Origin: Oncomelania hupensis
Lineage: Eukaryota > Mollusca > Gastropoda > Littorinimorpha > Pomatiopsidae
Assembly (NCBI GenBank): GCA_036898135.1
Contig: CM072519.1
Location: 35,454,939 to 35,518,938, forward strand
Length of the DNA: 64,000 nucleotides
Direction: 5' to 3'
Shown piece after piece: positions 28,248-38,879 of the stretch. Numbering within the stretch: the stretch's first letter is position 1; each line of letters opens with the position of its first letter. The notes beneath the pieces were generated by a model. That model saw nothing but the letters and a program-made list of their open reading frames with translations, had not been told where the DNA came from and ran no database searches. A program made the translations under genes and the position numbers.

Positions 28248-30699
28248 CTGCGACACACACAATTAAATGACAGATACATTGAATGAAACAATGGATAAAC
28301 CAATCAATACATCAATCAAAAAGGTACATTAGTACGTTGAAGTGCCTTAATACAAATATACTATAACATCAATCAGTGCCCTGCGCATGTCGTTTTAGCA
28401 TGGAGTCGCAAAACAAGCGGACACTGAATTGGGTTGAGCCAATTAATCAATGATCAATCAAATGAAAAGGCAAAACATTAATGAAACACGATAGAGAAAG
28501 TATTATTTTAAAAAGTAAAACATTATAAATAACTATCGAAAAACATTAATTAATTAATTAATAACAAACAAATAAATAAACAAACAAATGAATGAGTGAA
28601 TGAATGGATGGATAAATATATTATAAATATAAATTTTTTAAAAATCTAAGCAAATGAAAAAAATATATATATCTGTTTATTTTCAATAAAAAGTATTTGC
28701 CTTTTTCGTTTGCTAGGATTTCTATCTTTCTTTCCTTATTTATTTACTTATTTATATATAAATGGTGCGGTACATTTCTTTTAAAATAAATAAATAAATA
28801 AATAAATTAAACTGGAGTGAGTGGACTCATAATATTATTAAATGTCATATATTTATCATAGGCCTTGCCTACATTATGCTAATCTTGAAACTATTTTAGG
28901 TTTACATTCTCGTGTTTTATCCCGCTATCTCTGTAGCAATATATAACAGTCTAGTGCCATCACCAGTCGTGTTCCAGTTATGAACTGCGCACTAGTAAAG
29001 ACCAAAGATAAAGGCACAGTTCATTTTAAGAGGGGATATAGCTCAGTGGTAGAGCATTCGACTGCAGATCGAGAGGTCCCTGGTTCGAACCCGGGTGTCC
29101 CCTTAAATTTTTATTTTATTATACGGTTGCAATTTCAAAAGGATAGTGAATCAAAATACCAAACACTATAATATTGCACTATCCTATCCTGTCCCGTAAC
29201 CCGGAGGTCGTAGGGGCACCACAGATGATCGTTTAACCAGCATCTTCCTCTGCCCTCAGCAGCCCTGATGGCTTCGCTGTGTCAAACCAGTCCATTCTCG
29301 AATGTTGTCCTCCCACCTCTTTTTCGGTCTCCCTCTTTTTCTACCTCCTTGCACTGTGTCTTGCAGAATAGTCTTTGTGTGAACGTAACAGAACAGGAAT
29401 GATTGCACTATACTTTCTCATAATTCAAATTTATTTCTTATCAAGAATTTCATATTTATTTAAATACATTATTATTTTAAAAGAAATATACGTTATTCGC
29501 ATCTTGGCATGGGATATGGAAAATTATTTCATCGAGATCGGACAATTTTTACGAGTGTAATATTGTCCGATCGAGACGTGACCATTTTATTAAATTTCCA
29601 CGTCTAAGACGAGAATTACATTTATGTATCCAATTTCTTTAATTGTAGATAAAAAGAGGTATCGAAATTAGGCTAGCGGAGAAAGACGTGCGTGAACGAC
29701 CACTTTACACATTGCTTTCAAATGTTTTCCAAGTGCGCAGCCCAAAACAGTCCCGAAATCAATAAGCTTTCCTTCACATTTCTTCAACACGCACACAAAT
29801 ATAAACGCACGCGCGCACACCAACCCACCCAGGCATCCCTACGCCCACCCACACACATAAACAAGAGTAAAGAACAATGAACACCAGAGCGTTACACATG
29901 ACAGGTCTCTTCACCCAAACTTGACCAGTAAAAAAACTAATGCCAGTTTCATTCCTTGATTTGTCTCCGCTTCGTTGAAAATGTAGGCCTAGTCTTAAGT
30001 CAACTCTAGCTCAGATTATTCTGAGGTTGAAAATCTGTTCAGTGGTACTTCGCCCTGCTCTGAATCCTGCTTGCTCTTCAGCTATGATTTGTTCAGCTTG
30101 GGGTTTCAACCTGTTGAGTATTATTTTCAGGAGGACCTTGCTGGGATGGTTGATGAGGCTGATGGTGCGGTAATTTTCACATTTCTGAAGGTTACAATTT
30201 TTTTGAAGAGTGATGACAAGCGACTGGGTCCATGGTGTAGGCCACTCCCCACTCTGCCAGAACTTGTTACAGATAATGGTGAGTGCGTCGATCATCGCTT
30301 CTGCTCCTGCTTGAAGCAGTTCCGCGGGTATGTTGTCCACTCCCGCTGACTTCCCCTTCTGCAGCGATTGCTTGCTGCCTCAACTGCTTCTCAAAGAATT
30401 GGGAGGATTTCTTCTTCTCTGTTCTCTGGACATGCTAGAACTGATGGGTCTCCGTTTGGTTTGTGGTTGTAAAGGTCAGAGCAGTACTCTGTCCATCTGT
30501 CCAAGACTTCTTGTTTTTCTGTAAGGCATATGCCAGACTTACGTTCACACACAGAAGCATTAACCAAGTAAAACGGATCCGCGATAGCAAAAAATGAAGT
30601 GTATCCTCGATCGCGCAGCGGTAGGTAACATAAAGCCATTTGTATTATAAATAGGATACATGGGCTGTTCTCTACTACGGCTACAACTATGCTATCGGG

Positions 30700-30731
<32 letters not shown>

Positions 30732-31582
30732 GCTTTCGCGGATCACACATACGCCGGACGAACGACAAAAGCGGACTCTTGTAATCCAAAATCGGAGTAA
30801 AATCTTGAGACCAGTTCCTCATATACCCACGGTATATGGTGTTATATAAATAACTTACAGCAGCAGCCCTGTTGGAGTCTTTGCCACAAGCTTGAGCAGC
30901 GATGGCGATGTCAGCAATAATGTACATCAGACCAAACGATCCTAGGATAATCACTTCCTGAAAATTCAAAAATGTTAGCATCAACAGCAGCCACTACAAG
31001 AACAAAGCAACGTCATCATATTACCATTACCGTCGTCAGCAACAACAAAGAGTCCAACTTACACTCTTTTGTTTCAGAATTTAGGAAACTCCAATTACGA
31101 CAGATCATAATTGTATTAACAACAGGCAGACGCCTTCAGTGCAAGCAAATAATTAACTTTGTCCGACCACGCACGCCTTTCTAAAAGTTGTGTCTCCAAG
31201 TTGGTGTAAGACGCAGACAGCGATCGATGATAGTGCAACTACAGTATTTAAGCACATCTATTCATCTTACGAGTAGCCATACACCAGTCAGGCATATATA
31301 TATAAGTTCAATATTTGTCGACAACTTAGCGGTAAGCTGAGCTATATATAACAAGTGGCAATGGTATATATTCCGATTTCAAAATTATGTCGTGTTGCCA
31401 TGAGTTCAAACAATTGAAAATTATTAACAGCACGTGTTTGACAAAACGTAAAGATGAAACAATAAAGTGTGTAATAATTTCTACACCGATATATCACACA
31501 AATAATTAGTAACTACTAACACACCATTGCCCCAAAATCAGTGGGTTTTTTTTAAGATCGTTTCTGAACTCTTTAAATGTTC

Positions 31583-31644
<62 letters not shown>

Positions 31645-33991
31645 GACTAATACAGCGCACATATCTCACGATACATTGTGACCCATTACTCTGTTTGCCG
31701 GTGTAGCATCCCATAAATATTCTACCCTAAAACGTACTCCCCCGGGATAACCGAGAAGTACTGCCCGGGTAATAAATCCAGACTGACCCCCTCCGTCCCT
31801 CCCCCCCCCCCCGCTTCTCCCTCCTCCCCCTCCTCTTTCCAGAAGCATTCTCCCTGTGAAAAGGTGCGTTTTTGTTTTTAAAAAAACAAAAAGGAACAAA
31901 AAGGAACAAAACAATAGTTTTGTAAAGAAATGAAGAGGGAAATACTTTGGGGAATTACTCCGCTCCCCCCCCCCCCCCTACCCCTCTGGTCCAGAAATGC
32001 TCCCTGGGATTACATCTGGAATGACCTAGATTTACTCCCTGGAGTAGTTTTGGCTCATCCGAGAAGTACTACCCCCCCCCCTCCCCCAAACCCTCTGGCC
32101 CCAAGCCTGTGAGGGGTGAGTACTTCTGATTCAGATCTATCGCGCGCGTCACTATCGTGAGGGGGTGTATTTTTTGGGATATTTAAAAAGCATTCCCACT
32201 TGTGAAAACACGCAACCAAACAAAAATAAACATTTAATTGGAGGAGTACTTCAGGAAAAGAGAAGTGCGGGGAGTAGTTCTAGGATATGAACAGTACTCC
32301 ACGGGGGAGTACTTTTGAGGAGAAAGGTGGGGGTGGGGGAGAGGGTACTTCTTGAACGTTACACCGGTCTGCCCATCTTCTACGATAGCAGAAAAGTTCT
32401 GAAAAGACCTTCCTCGTATGAGAAAATACATCGATTAGACACAATTCTACATTTCTGAGATAAGGGATAACGTATATAGCTGTAGTATAACATTGTATTT
32501 CGTTTCTCGATGCGCCTTCAGCATAGTATGATTGTAAGTAATATCAGCGTTGTATAAGTGACCATCATCATCATCATTACAATTACCATCACAATCATCT
32601 CGATGCACCCTGAGCATGTTATGCACGGAGTATCCTCGCAATAAAAGTGACCATTGTCATCATCATCATCTTCCTCCTCACCATTATCACTAATCACAAT
32701 TACCATCACCATCATCATCATCATCATCATCTGATTCATCACCACCATATCATCATCATCACCACCATATCATCATCATCATCATCATCATCACTGATGC
32801 AGCATCAGCTGCATGCCTAACATAGCGCTAACTCACCCCAAGTCTCCATGGCAAAATGGTGATCCGCTGGTTGAGAGAAACCACAAACATAACCCACCAC
32901 AGCAGCATGGTGAGGAAAGTGGACCCAGATATGAAGCCGAAGAAATTGTAAGTGGAGGCGTAGTGCCAGTCACAATCGTTCGTTCTCCCTGAACTGCAGC
33001 AGATCAGCGCAATCAGCGACAGTCCCTGGAAAAAATGGAAACCATCAACAACAACAGCAGCAGCAGCATCAACAACAACAGTAACAGCAACAGCAGCAGC
33101 GTAGTTAAGTCATCATCGTCCGTACCCGCAACAGCAGCACAAGTGGCAACAGTAGCAGCACCATCAGAATTATTGTCGACTTCATCTTTCATCAGAAGAA
33201 GAAGAAGGAGGATGGAGGAGGAGGAGGAGTAGCACCATCAGAATTATTGTCGACTTCATCTTTCATCAGAAGAAGAAGGAGGAGGAGGAGGAGGCGGAGG
33301 GGGAGGATGTGGAGGAAGAAGAAGAAGAAGAAGAAGAAGAAGAAGAAGAAGAAGAAGAAGAAGAAGAAGAAGAAGAAGAAGAAGAAGAAGAAGAAGAAGA
33401 AGAAGAAGAAGAAGAAGAAGAAGAAGCTCAACAACAACAACAACAACGAGGACGACGACGACGAAAATGACAATAACAACTACTACTACAACAACTACCA
33501 CTACTACTACCACTACAACTACTTCTGTAAGTTAAACCAATTATTGAACTTTAAACCCAAACGCAGGTTGTCTGATTTAAGCCGTTTTATAGGTATTATT
33601 TATTCATTTTTTAAATAGTGACGCACAGTTTCTTTTGCTATTTATTTCGAACTCGTATGTTCTTGGTTAAGACCTACGTGTATTATTTTGGGGATTGGTT
33701 TTCCTCGTGTCTGTTACATTTTTTTATATTATTGATTTGTTTATTTACTTTTTTTTTCTCCATTGTTTCTCATGAGCAACTTAATGTCAAGATGTCTATT
33801 TTTGTGCAATATTCCTGTTTAATGTTTATGCCGTTCTTGTTTACTTTTGTATGTTGTTTTTATCCCCATCACACATACACCCCATTTGTAGGGCCCCCTG
33901 GGTTAGAAGCCTTTTATAATACTGTCTGGTGGTGTTGTATGAAATAAAAGGACAAAGTTCTAAAGTTCAGTACTACTACTACTACTACTAC

Positions 33992-34055
<64 letters not shown>

Positions 34056-37000
34056 ACTACTACTACTACTACAGAAATATAAACAAAGTGTACTGACATT
34101 GCCACTCTTTATAATGCCTCGGTCACACAGCACTCCACGTCTTAATCACGTACAAAAAGTTCGGAAAATCTGGTGGACGTGGTCGTACTTGGTAATTTTC
34201 GGTCGATTTTGGTTTGGCCGTGCTTTGGACGGGGTATGGCCGTCGGCGGCTGTTCCACTGCTGAAGCACTGCCTAAGCACGGCTAACCACGTCCAGCCAC
34301 GTGTAAGCCTAAAAAAATTGCACATGTTCTAAAACGAGGGGGGAAAAGGCGGCAAGTTATACCGATCCAGATCTTGTACAAAACACATCCAGTCATTTGC
34401 AGTATGCCTGGAAAGAAGGGTTCCTCTGCCAAGAAGAGGTCGACGAAGGCTCCCCAAGACTCCCAGGCCCAAGTCACAGTCCAGGTCCATGCTCCCCCTG
34501 CTGGTGCTGCTGGTCAAGCACGCCAAGCACCAAGCACCAGGGCTCCATCTGGACGCTCCCAGTCCACCAGCCTGTTCTGCATCAGCGGGTAATGTGTTCT
34601 CATCAGGTTGTGAAGGAGTACGCACGCCTTCACCAGCAGCCTGACAGTGTCAGCTTCATGCATCATGGTAGTCAGGATAACTTGAAATCTGTTTGCAAGG
34701 ATCCCGAACGCATTTTCAACTACCCTTCTGGCCCGCGACAGTCGATAGTTAAATATCCTCTGCTCCCTGGTCATGTCCCTGTTAGCGTAGGGCTTCATCA
34801 TGTACGTACGGAGTCCGAAGGCATCGTCTCCTACCAGGAAGTAGGGTACATCCTGTGTGTCACCTGGCAGAGGATCTGGCTGTGGGAAGCCGGCGATGTC
34901 ATTGTTTTGTAGACCCTCCTTGAACTCACTTTCATTGTAGATGTGGGCATCAGAGAAGGACCCCTTCCCGCTTACGTCTATCCACAGGAACTTATAGTCA
35001 GAAGATACGACCGCTAGGAGGATAACACTGAAGAAGCCTTTATAGTTGAAGTAGTCGGACCCAGTGTTGGCAGGAGCTTTACACGCAATATGCTTCCCAT
35101 CTATAGCCCCTATGACATGTGGAAAATGCCATCTCTGGTACCAATCATCAGCTAGCTGGCGCCACTGGGTTGTAGTGTTTGGCGGGGAGAGCATCTCATG
35201 AGCATACTCTTGGACGATGGCCTCACAGACTTCACGCACCACTAGACTTATGGTGTTGTGGGGGACCCTCCAGGCATAGTCCATGTCACGGTATTTAGAG
35301 CCAGCAGCAAGGTGCCTCAGGGTGATAGCAACCTTCAGGCCTGGTTCAAGGGGTGCTCTCCAGTTGGTGGTATCCTTGGTAAGGGCTGGTGTCAGTCTCT
35401 GCACAATTTCATCGTACATCGCAGGAGGCATCCTCATAAAGTTCTGAAAGGCTGTTGGATCTTCGTTACGCAGCTCGACCATGAGACGGTCGTAAAGCCC
35501 CAGATGAGGTCTCCTCGCAATCCAGTCACGCACCCAGATGTTCCGTACCACCCTCCACCTTCTTCTTCTTCTTCTTCTTCTTCTTCTTCTTCTTCTTCTT
35601 CTTCTTCTTCTTCTTCTTCTTCTTCTTCTTCTTCTTCTCACAGCAAGGATAATGTGCCTGTTGGTTCTGTTGGTGCTGGAGCATGAAGATGAGGACATCA
35701 CGGTGTTGAGGGTTCATGTTCACTCCTTGACATCTACACTGCAAGTGCCGAGGTCTCAAAAAATTACGGTATTTATATGCCGCAAATCAGAAGTGATACA
35801 GAAGTTATTAGGCAGTGATCGGGACGTATTTCGAACTTGTTCAAGACGTCGTTAGATAGTGCTATGTACGTGGAAAAATCCATTTGTCAGTGATAAGCCG
35901 TTAAACACACGCTATTTCCCGTGATTCCAACGCGGTACATGCGTCCAATGACCGTGCTCTGGCCGTGACTGAACGCTAAACTTTCGCGTCTTACCGCGTC
36001 TCCCCAAGTTTTAATCACTGCCGGAACACGGATTACCACGCGTGTTTCACGTGTGTTGCACGTCTTTACCGCGTGTGTTACCCGTGGTTGTGCGCGGGCT
36101 AAAATTTTGAGCAGTTCAAAACTTTTTGCCGCGTCCGATGCCGTTCAGATTTCTTCCCGCGTCCTGCCACGTCTATACCTCGACCGTAGCTCGTCTTAAC
36201 CTCGACATCAACGCGAACAACAACGTCCACTCCACGGGTAACACATTTTGGACGCGCTTTGGCCGTGATTCAGCCGTAAAGGGCTGTGTGACCGGGGCAT
36301 AACAAAGAAAACTAATTCAGCGCGTCTGATTACCTCAGTCGTATTGTGAATGAAAGACAATAAAGACAGCTATGTAGCGAACAGTGAACATGTAAGCCTA
36401 CTTTTGCGTAAAGAAACAGTGATATAATAGAAAAAGAATATTTGTTGTAATAGATAAGTTTATTAATTTTTTTCCAGACGATCAAAACAAAACAACTTTA
36501 GGGTCGGGCCCAAAAATTAGGGTCGGTCGGGATACCGTAAACAGAAATATTTTTGTGGGTCTTATGAGGAAGCTGATGCCAACCGAAAAATCAACAATGA
36601 CATCCGAAAAGGCATTCGCACAACAAAGGAGAACTGGATAGAAGAGCAATGCCCGGAAATAGAGAACAGTCTGAACAAGAACAACAGCAAGAAGACCTAC
36701 CAGACGTACGTAGAAGCGGCTGACAAGTGTCTCCACGATCCAAAGCAAGTCTGGCATATGCCTTATAGTAGAACAAGAAGTTTTGGATAGATGGACAGAG
36801 TACTGCTCTGACCTTTACAACCACACACCAAACGGAGACCTACCAGTTCTAGCATGTCTCCAGAACACGAACTTGTTTTTTCCAAACCAGTTCCAGTCAT
36901 TCGCCGAAAAAGGCAATTACCGAAGTCGAGCGAAGCTCTCCGAGTCGAGCGAAGCCATCCGATGTTTTACGAACGAATGCTTGCAGGACTACGTGAAACA

Positions 37001-38813
37001 TCCTTGCATAAAAATGGCCGCTGTTGCTTCTAGATCTAATTCGGTTTTGATCTGCACAGCTTCAAGTTGTGGGTCAAGTCGAGATTCGCATTTTGAAGCA
37101 GTATTATTATTATTATATGATGATTAATATACTGACACAATTAGTAATAAAGCTTCGTTCGACTTCGGCGATTGACTTTTTCGGCGAATGACTGGAACTA
37201 GTTTGGAAAAAACAAGTTCGCATCCAGAACAAAGAAGAAGAGGAAATCCTCCCAATTTTTCGCGAAGATGGTGAGGCCGCAGTGCTATCACTGGAGAAGG
37301 GGATGTCAGCGGGAGTGGACAACATATCCGCGGAAGTGCTTCAAGCAGAAGGAGAAGCGATGATTGGCGCTCTCACCATTATCTGTAACAAGATCAGGCA
37401 GAGTAGGGAGTGGCCTACACCATGTACCCAGTCCTTGTCATCACTCTTCCCAAAAAGGGTAACCTTCAGGAGTGTGAAAATTACCGCGCCATCATCCTCA
37501 TCAGCCATCCCAGCAAGGTCCTCCTGAAAATAATACTCAACAGTTTGAAACCCCAAGCTGAACAAATCATAGCTGAAGAACAAGCAGGATTCAATGCAGG
37601 GCGAAGTAACACTGAACATATTTTCAACCTCAGAATAATCTGCAAGAAATACCTACAGCACCAACAACATCTGTATCATGTGTTTGTAGACTTCAAGAAA
37701 GCGTTTGACCGAGTCTGGCATCAGCCCTAAAATTATTGAAATCATCAAAAGCCTGTATTACAAGGCTACCAGTGCAGTCATCCACAACAGCGCTATCGGG
37801 AACTGGTTCAGAACAACAATCGGTAGTTCAGTGTTGATTCAGGTCCCTACCTTTCTTTCCCTGGGATGGTTATCCCCGTCTGCCATATCGCCAATGGTGA
37901 GAGTAGACGTTAAACCTTAATGTTAATTCATTCACAGTCATGGCTTTTTTCTCCACGGCTAAAGACTTCATTTCACTGTTGAAGTTCTCCCCAAGGTACG
38001 AAGTCTCATATCCAAGGTATGAAGTTCATCTCCCACGGCTTGAAGTAACTCTTCCTCCTAACTGAAGGTGCTCCTCCTCCAGTTCGAAAGTCCAATGATG
38101 CGTGAATAAAAAACAATAATTTTTGTGCCCTTCGATGCTGGCCGTGCGATGGGTCACAGGTCCGTCACTCCCTTTTCAGCTGGATTTTCCTCACACCTAG
38201 TTTGCTGGTCATTACCAGTGCCAAGGTTAGTACTACAGTGAACCCTCGCTACTTCGCGGTTCGACTTCGCGGATTTTTTTCATTATAGTATATGAGAAAA
38301 TATATCGCGGATTTTCCAGAAATTTCGAAAGTAGTCGCGATATATGATGTTTTATTGCATAATATTTGTGCCTGTGTACTGTATGTACATACTGTGTAGA
38401 TCTATACATTACTGTAAAGGGTGGTTTGTTAACAGTACGTAAAGGGAGGTTTTAAAAGTCCGAATAAATAAATACTGTAAATATGGTATCCCTACTTCGC
38501 GGATTTTCAGATATCGCGGCCGGTCTCGGGACTTATCTACCGTACGCGATAAACGAGGGTTCAATGTATATTATTATAACTAAATATGACTGTTGCTAAA
38601 TATTACTATTACTATAATATATTACTATTACTAAATATTACTATGACATATTATACTCACAGATATAACGAGTTCCAGGATGCCGCACAAGGACTTGATA
38701 TAGTCCATGTCGACAGGAAAGATCCACAAATGCCGCACATTGCGGTCTGGCACCTCCGAAGGTTCAGCCTGCGGCTGTCCTATCCCCGTCTGCTTCTCGA
38801 TGTCCGACATGAT
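28110..38813 (-). CDS. MARVEL-domain four-pass membrane protein (plasmolipin/CMTM-like), gene B
   Basis: Four exons (38810-38661, 33025-32837, 30957-30859, 28247-28110) join in frame to 191 codons. All introns are phase 0 with GT/AG ends. The layout equals gene A: N-terminal cytoplasmic segment (50 codons, longer than in A), loop with CCSSGR and CDW, ASTYNFFGF at the start of helix 2, LPW before helix 3, QACGKDSNRAAA after helix 3 and AFGFFTFFAMCGHFYLSF in helix 4, then a polar tail ending DDNNRY. Shared intron positions and motifs show a tandem duplication with gene A, whose ATG lies about 9.9 kb downstream of this stop. The gene is about 10.7 kb because its introns are filled with transposons. 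An acceptor ends 3 nt before the ATG, so the 5' UTR exon is elsewhere and unseen. Confidence 0.87.
29032..29103 (+). tRNA. tRNA-Cys (anticodon GCA)
   Basis: All four arms pair: acceptor GGGGATA with TGTCCCC (one G-T), D-arm GCTC/GAGC, anticodon arm TTCGA/TCGAG around the loop CTGCAGA, and T-arm CCTGG TTCGAAC CCGGG. The intragenic A-box TAGCTCAGTGG and B-box GGTTCGAACCC are intact, and a TTTTT pol III stop follows at 29108-29112. There is no intron and no encoded CCA, as in animal nuclear genes. It lies inside gene B intron 3 on the opposite strand and looks functional. Confidence 0.96.
29108..29112 (+). terminator. Pol III terminator of tRNA-Cys
   Basis: Run of five T four bases after the discriminator base. 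Confidence 0.8.
29176..29374 (-). pseudogene. LINE family L1x, copy 5: 3' end only
   Basis: The minus strand carries the last 200 bp of the multi-copy LINE (codes RGRPKK, DNIREWTGL-like residues, partly broken) with the CTATCC-type tail at the 3' end. It matches 44886-45090 closely. Confidence 0.85.
30012..30540 (-). pseudogene. LINE family L1x, copy 6: RT N-terminal fragment
   Basis: Encodes DRWTEYCSDLYNHKPNGD, AGVDNIPAELLQAG, NYRTISLINHPSKV and EEQAGFRAGRSTTEQIFNLR, as in copy 1. A frameshift near 30360 splits the frame and the 3' part is missing. It lies in gene B intron 3. Confidence 0.88.
30859..30957 (-). CDS. Gene B coding exon 3
   Basis: Acceptor ATTTTCAG, 33 codons in phase 0, donor GTAAGT (30858-30853). 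Helix 3 and the CGKDSN loop; same length as gene A exon 3. Confidence 0.9.
31585..31643. repeat. (AAT)n microsatellite
   Basis: About 59 bp AAT repeat in gene B intron 2. Confidence 0.93.
31740..32390. repeat. Low-complexity C/G-run region with repeated GTACT words
   Basis: Several long C runs and at least seven GTACT-containing words (near 31754, 32066, 32123, 32248, 32293, 32309, 32345). In gene B intron 2; no coding sequence. Confidence 0.5.
32837..33025 (-). CDS. Gene B coding exon 2
   Basis: Acceptor TTTTTTCCAG, 63 codons in phase 0, donor GTGAGT (32836-32831). Encodes the end of helix 1, the Cys loop, helix 2 and the LPW motif. Confidence 0.88.
33050..33510. repeat. Trinucleotide repeat cluster with (GAA)n core and duplicated flank
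   Basis: CAA/CAG repeats, then a segment of about 55 bp (CACCATCAGAATTATTGTCG, followed by the CTTCATCTTTCATCAG word) present twice (from about 33157 and from 33233), then about 110 bp of GAA repeat (33315-33426) and AAC/GAC/CTA repeats. In gene B intron 1. Poly-Lys and poly-Leu readings are artefacts. Confidence 0.85.
33969..34072. repeat. (CTA)n / (CTG)n microsatellite
   Basis: About 104 bp, with a GCT block in the middle. Confidence 0.93.
34514..35701 (-). CDS. PIF/Harbinger (HARBI1-like) transposase
   Basis: An open frame of 395 codons of the DDE_Tnp_4 type. Catalytic residues are visible: D201 in GAIDGKH, D251 in SDAHIY and E329 in RRVVENAFGIL, with GDDAFGL near 295. The N-terminal domain contains WVRDWIARR and a helix-turn-helix-like region (TLRHLAAG, VPHNTISLVVREV). 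Residues of about 22-46 are a poly-Arg run encoded by the (CTT)n microsatellite at 35562-35638. The true start may lie after it. Homologues often have a short Arg run here, so this one looks expanded. There is no internal stop, so the transposase may still be active. Confidence 0.9.
   Translation of the reverse strand: MMSSSSCSSTNRTNRHIILAVRRRRRRRRRRRRRRRRRRRRRRRRRRRWRVVRNIWVRDWIARRPHLGLYDRLMVELRNEDPTAFQNFMRMPPAMYDEIVQRLTPALTKDTTNWRAPLEPGLKVAITLRHLAAGSKYRDMDYAWRVPHNTISLVVREVCEAIVQEYAHEMLSPPNTTTQWRQLADDWYQRWHFPHVIGAIDGKHIACKAPANTGSDYFNYKGFFSVILLAVVSSDYKFLWIDVSGKGSFSDAHIYNESEFKEGLQNNDIAGFPQPDPLPGDTQDVPYFLVGDDAFGLRTYMMKPYANRDMTREQRIFNYRLSRARRVVENAFGILANRFQVILTTMMHEADTVRLLVKACVLLHNLMRTHYPLMQNRLVDWERPDGALVLGAWRA
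35562..35638. repeat. (CTT)n microsatellite inside the transposase ORF
   Basis: About 77 bp pure CTT (AGA codons on the coding strand). Confidence 0.95.
36572..37826 (+). pseudogene. LINE family L1x, copy 7, split by a MITE
   Basis: The plus strand carries RT N-terminal sequence (INNDIRKGI, DRWTEYCSDLYNHTPNGD) up to 36867, then a MITE to 37222, then continues (EEQAGFNAGRS, FVDFKKAFDRVWH) with small deletions, including about 35 bp after the motif A block, and stops at 37826, where a SINE S2 tail is joined. Confidence 0.88.
36868..37222. mobile_element. MULE-like MITE with long TIRs
   Basis: The ends are inverted copies over about 65 bp (starting CGAACTTGTTTTTTCC; both contain GTTCCAGTCATTCGCC). 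The 9 bases TCCAGAACA flank both sides (36859-36867, 37223-37231), a duplication length typical of Mutator-like elements. The LINE reading resumes after it. It is 355 bp, non-autonomous. A related right end is at 59752-59821. Confidence 0.88.
37827..37925 (+). mobile_element. SINE S2 3' tail fragment
   Basis: About 100 bp matching the end of the SINE at 21393-21628 (GTGTTGATT..AGGTCCCTACC, CCGTCTGCCATATCGCCAAT, GACGTTAAACC). Fused directly to LINE copy 7. Confidence 0.7.
38236..38566. mobile_element. pogo/Tigger-like MITE
   Basis: TIRs CAGTGAACCCTCG and, inverted, CATTGAACCCTCG, flanked by TA on both sides (38234-38235, 38567-38568). It is 331 bp with several CTTCGCGG words inside. CAGT ends with TA duplication fit the pogo/Tigger branch of Tc1-mariner. 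No transposase. Near the exon 1 end of gene B intron 1. Confidence 0.85.
38661..38813 (-). CDS. Gene B coding exon 1 (start codon at 38810)
   Basis: ATG at 38810-38808, 50 codons beginning MSDIEKQTG, donor GTGAGT (38660-38655). Acceptor-like CCACAG ends at 38814, but its pyrimidine tract is weak, so the upstream boundary is less sure than the rest. Confidence 0.82.
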
Positions 38814-38879
38814 CTGTGGTTAACACATGCATGTATGTAATAGAGACTGCCAAATATTGCAAACTAAAGACACAGTGCG

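Larger units (their letters stand above)
34115..36299 (-). mobile_element. PIF/Harbinger DNA transposon
   Basis: Terminal inverted repeats TGCCTCGGTCACACAGC (34115-34131) and its near-perfect complement at 36283-36299, flanked by TAA on both sides (34112-34114, 36300-36302), the 3-bp duplication typical of PIF/Harbinger. The length is 2185 bp. It carries one transposase ORF on the minus strand. It sits in gene B intron 1, in the same direction as the gene. The usual second Myb-like gene of Harbinger elements was not recognised. Confidence 0.92.

Noticed and set aside
30576..30743. 168-bp MITE with GGATCCGCGATAGC-like ends
   Set aside because: The ends match inverted over only about 18 bp, the interior is a T run and there is no clear duplication, so it is too weak to annotate.
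33192..33618. Poly-Lys, poly-Leu and poly-Phe open frames
   Set aside because: Products of the GAA/CTT repeat, with no non-repeat coding context.
34397..34912. 171-codon plus-strand frame inside the Harbinger element
   Set aside because: Mostly antisense of the transposase C-terminal coding region. Only the short MPGKKGSS start outside the overlap is worth a note, and it has no recognised domain.
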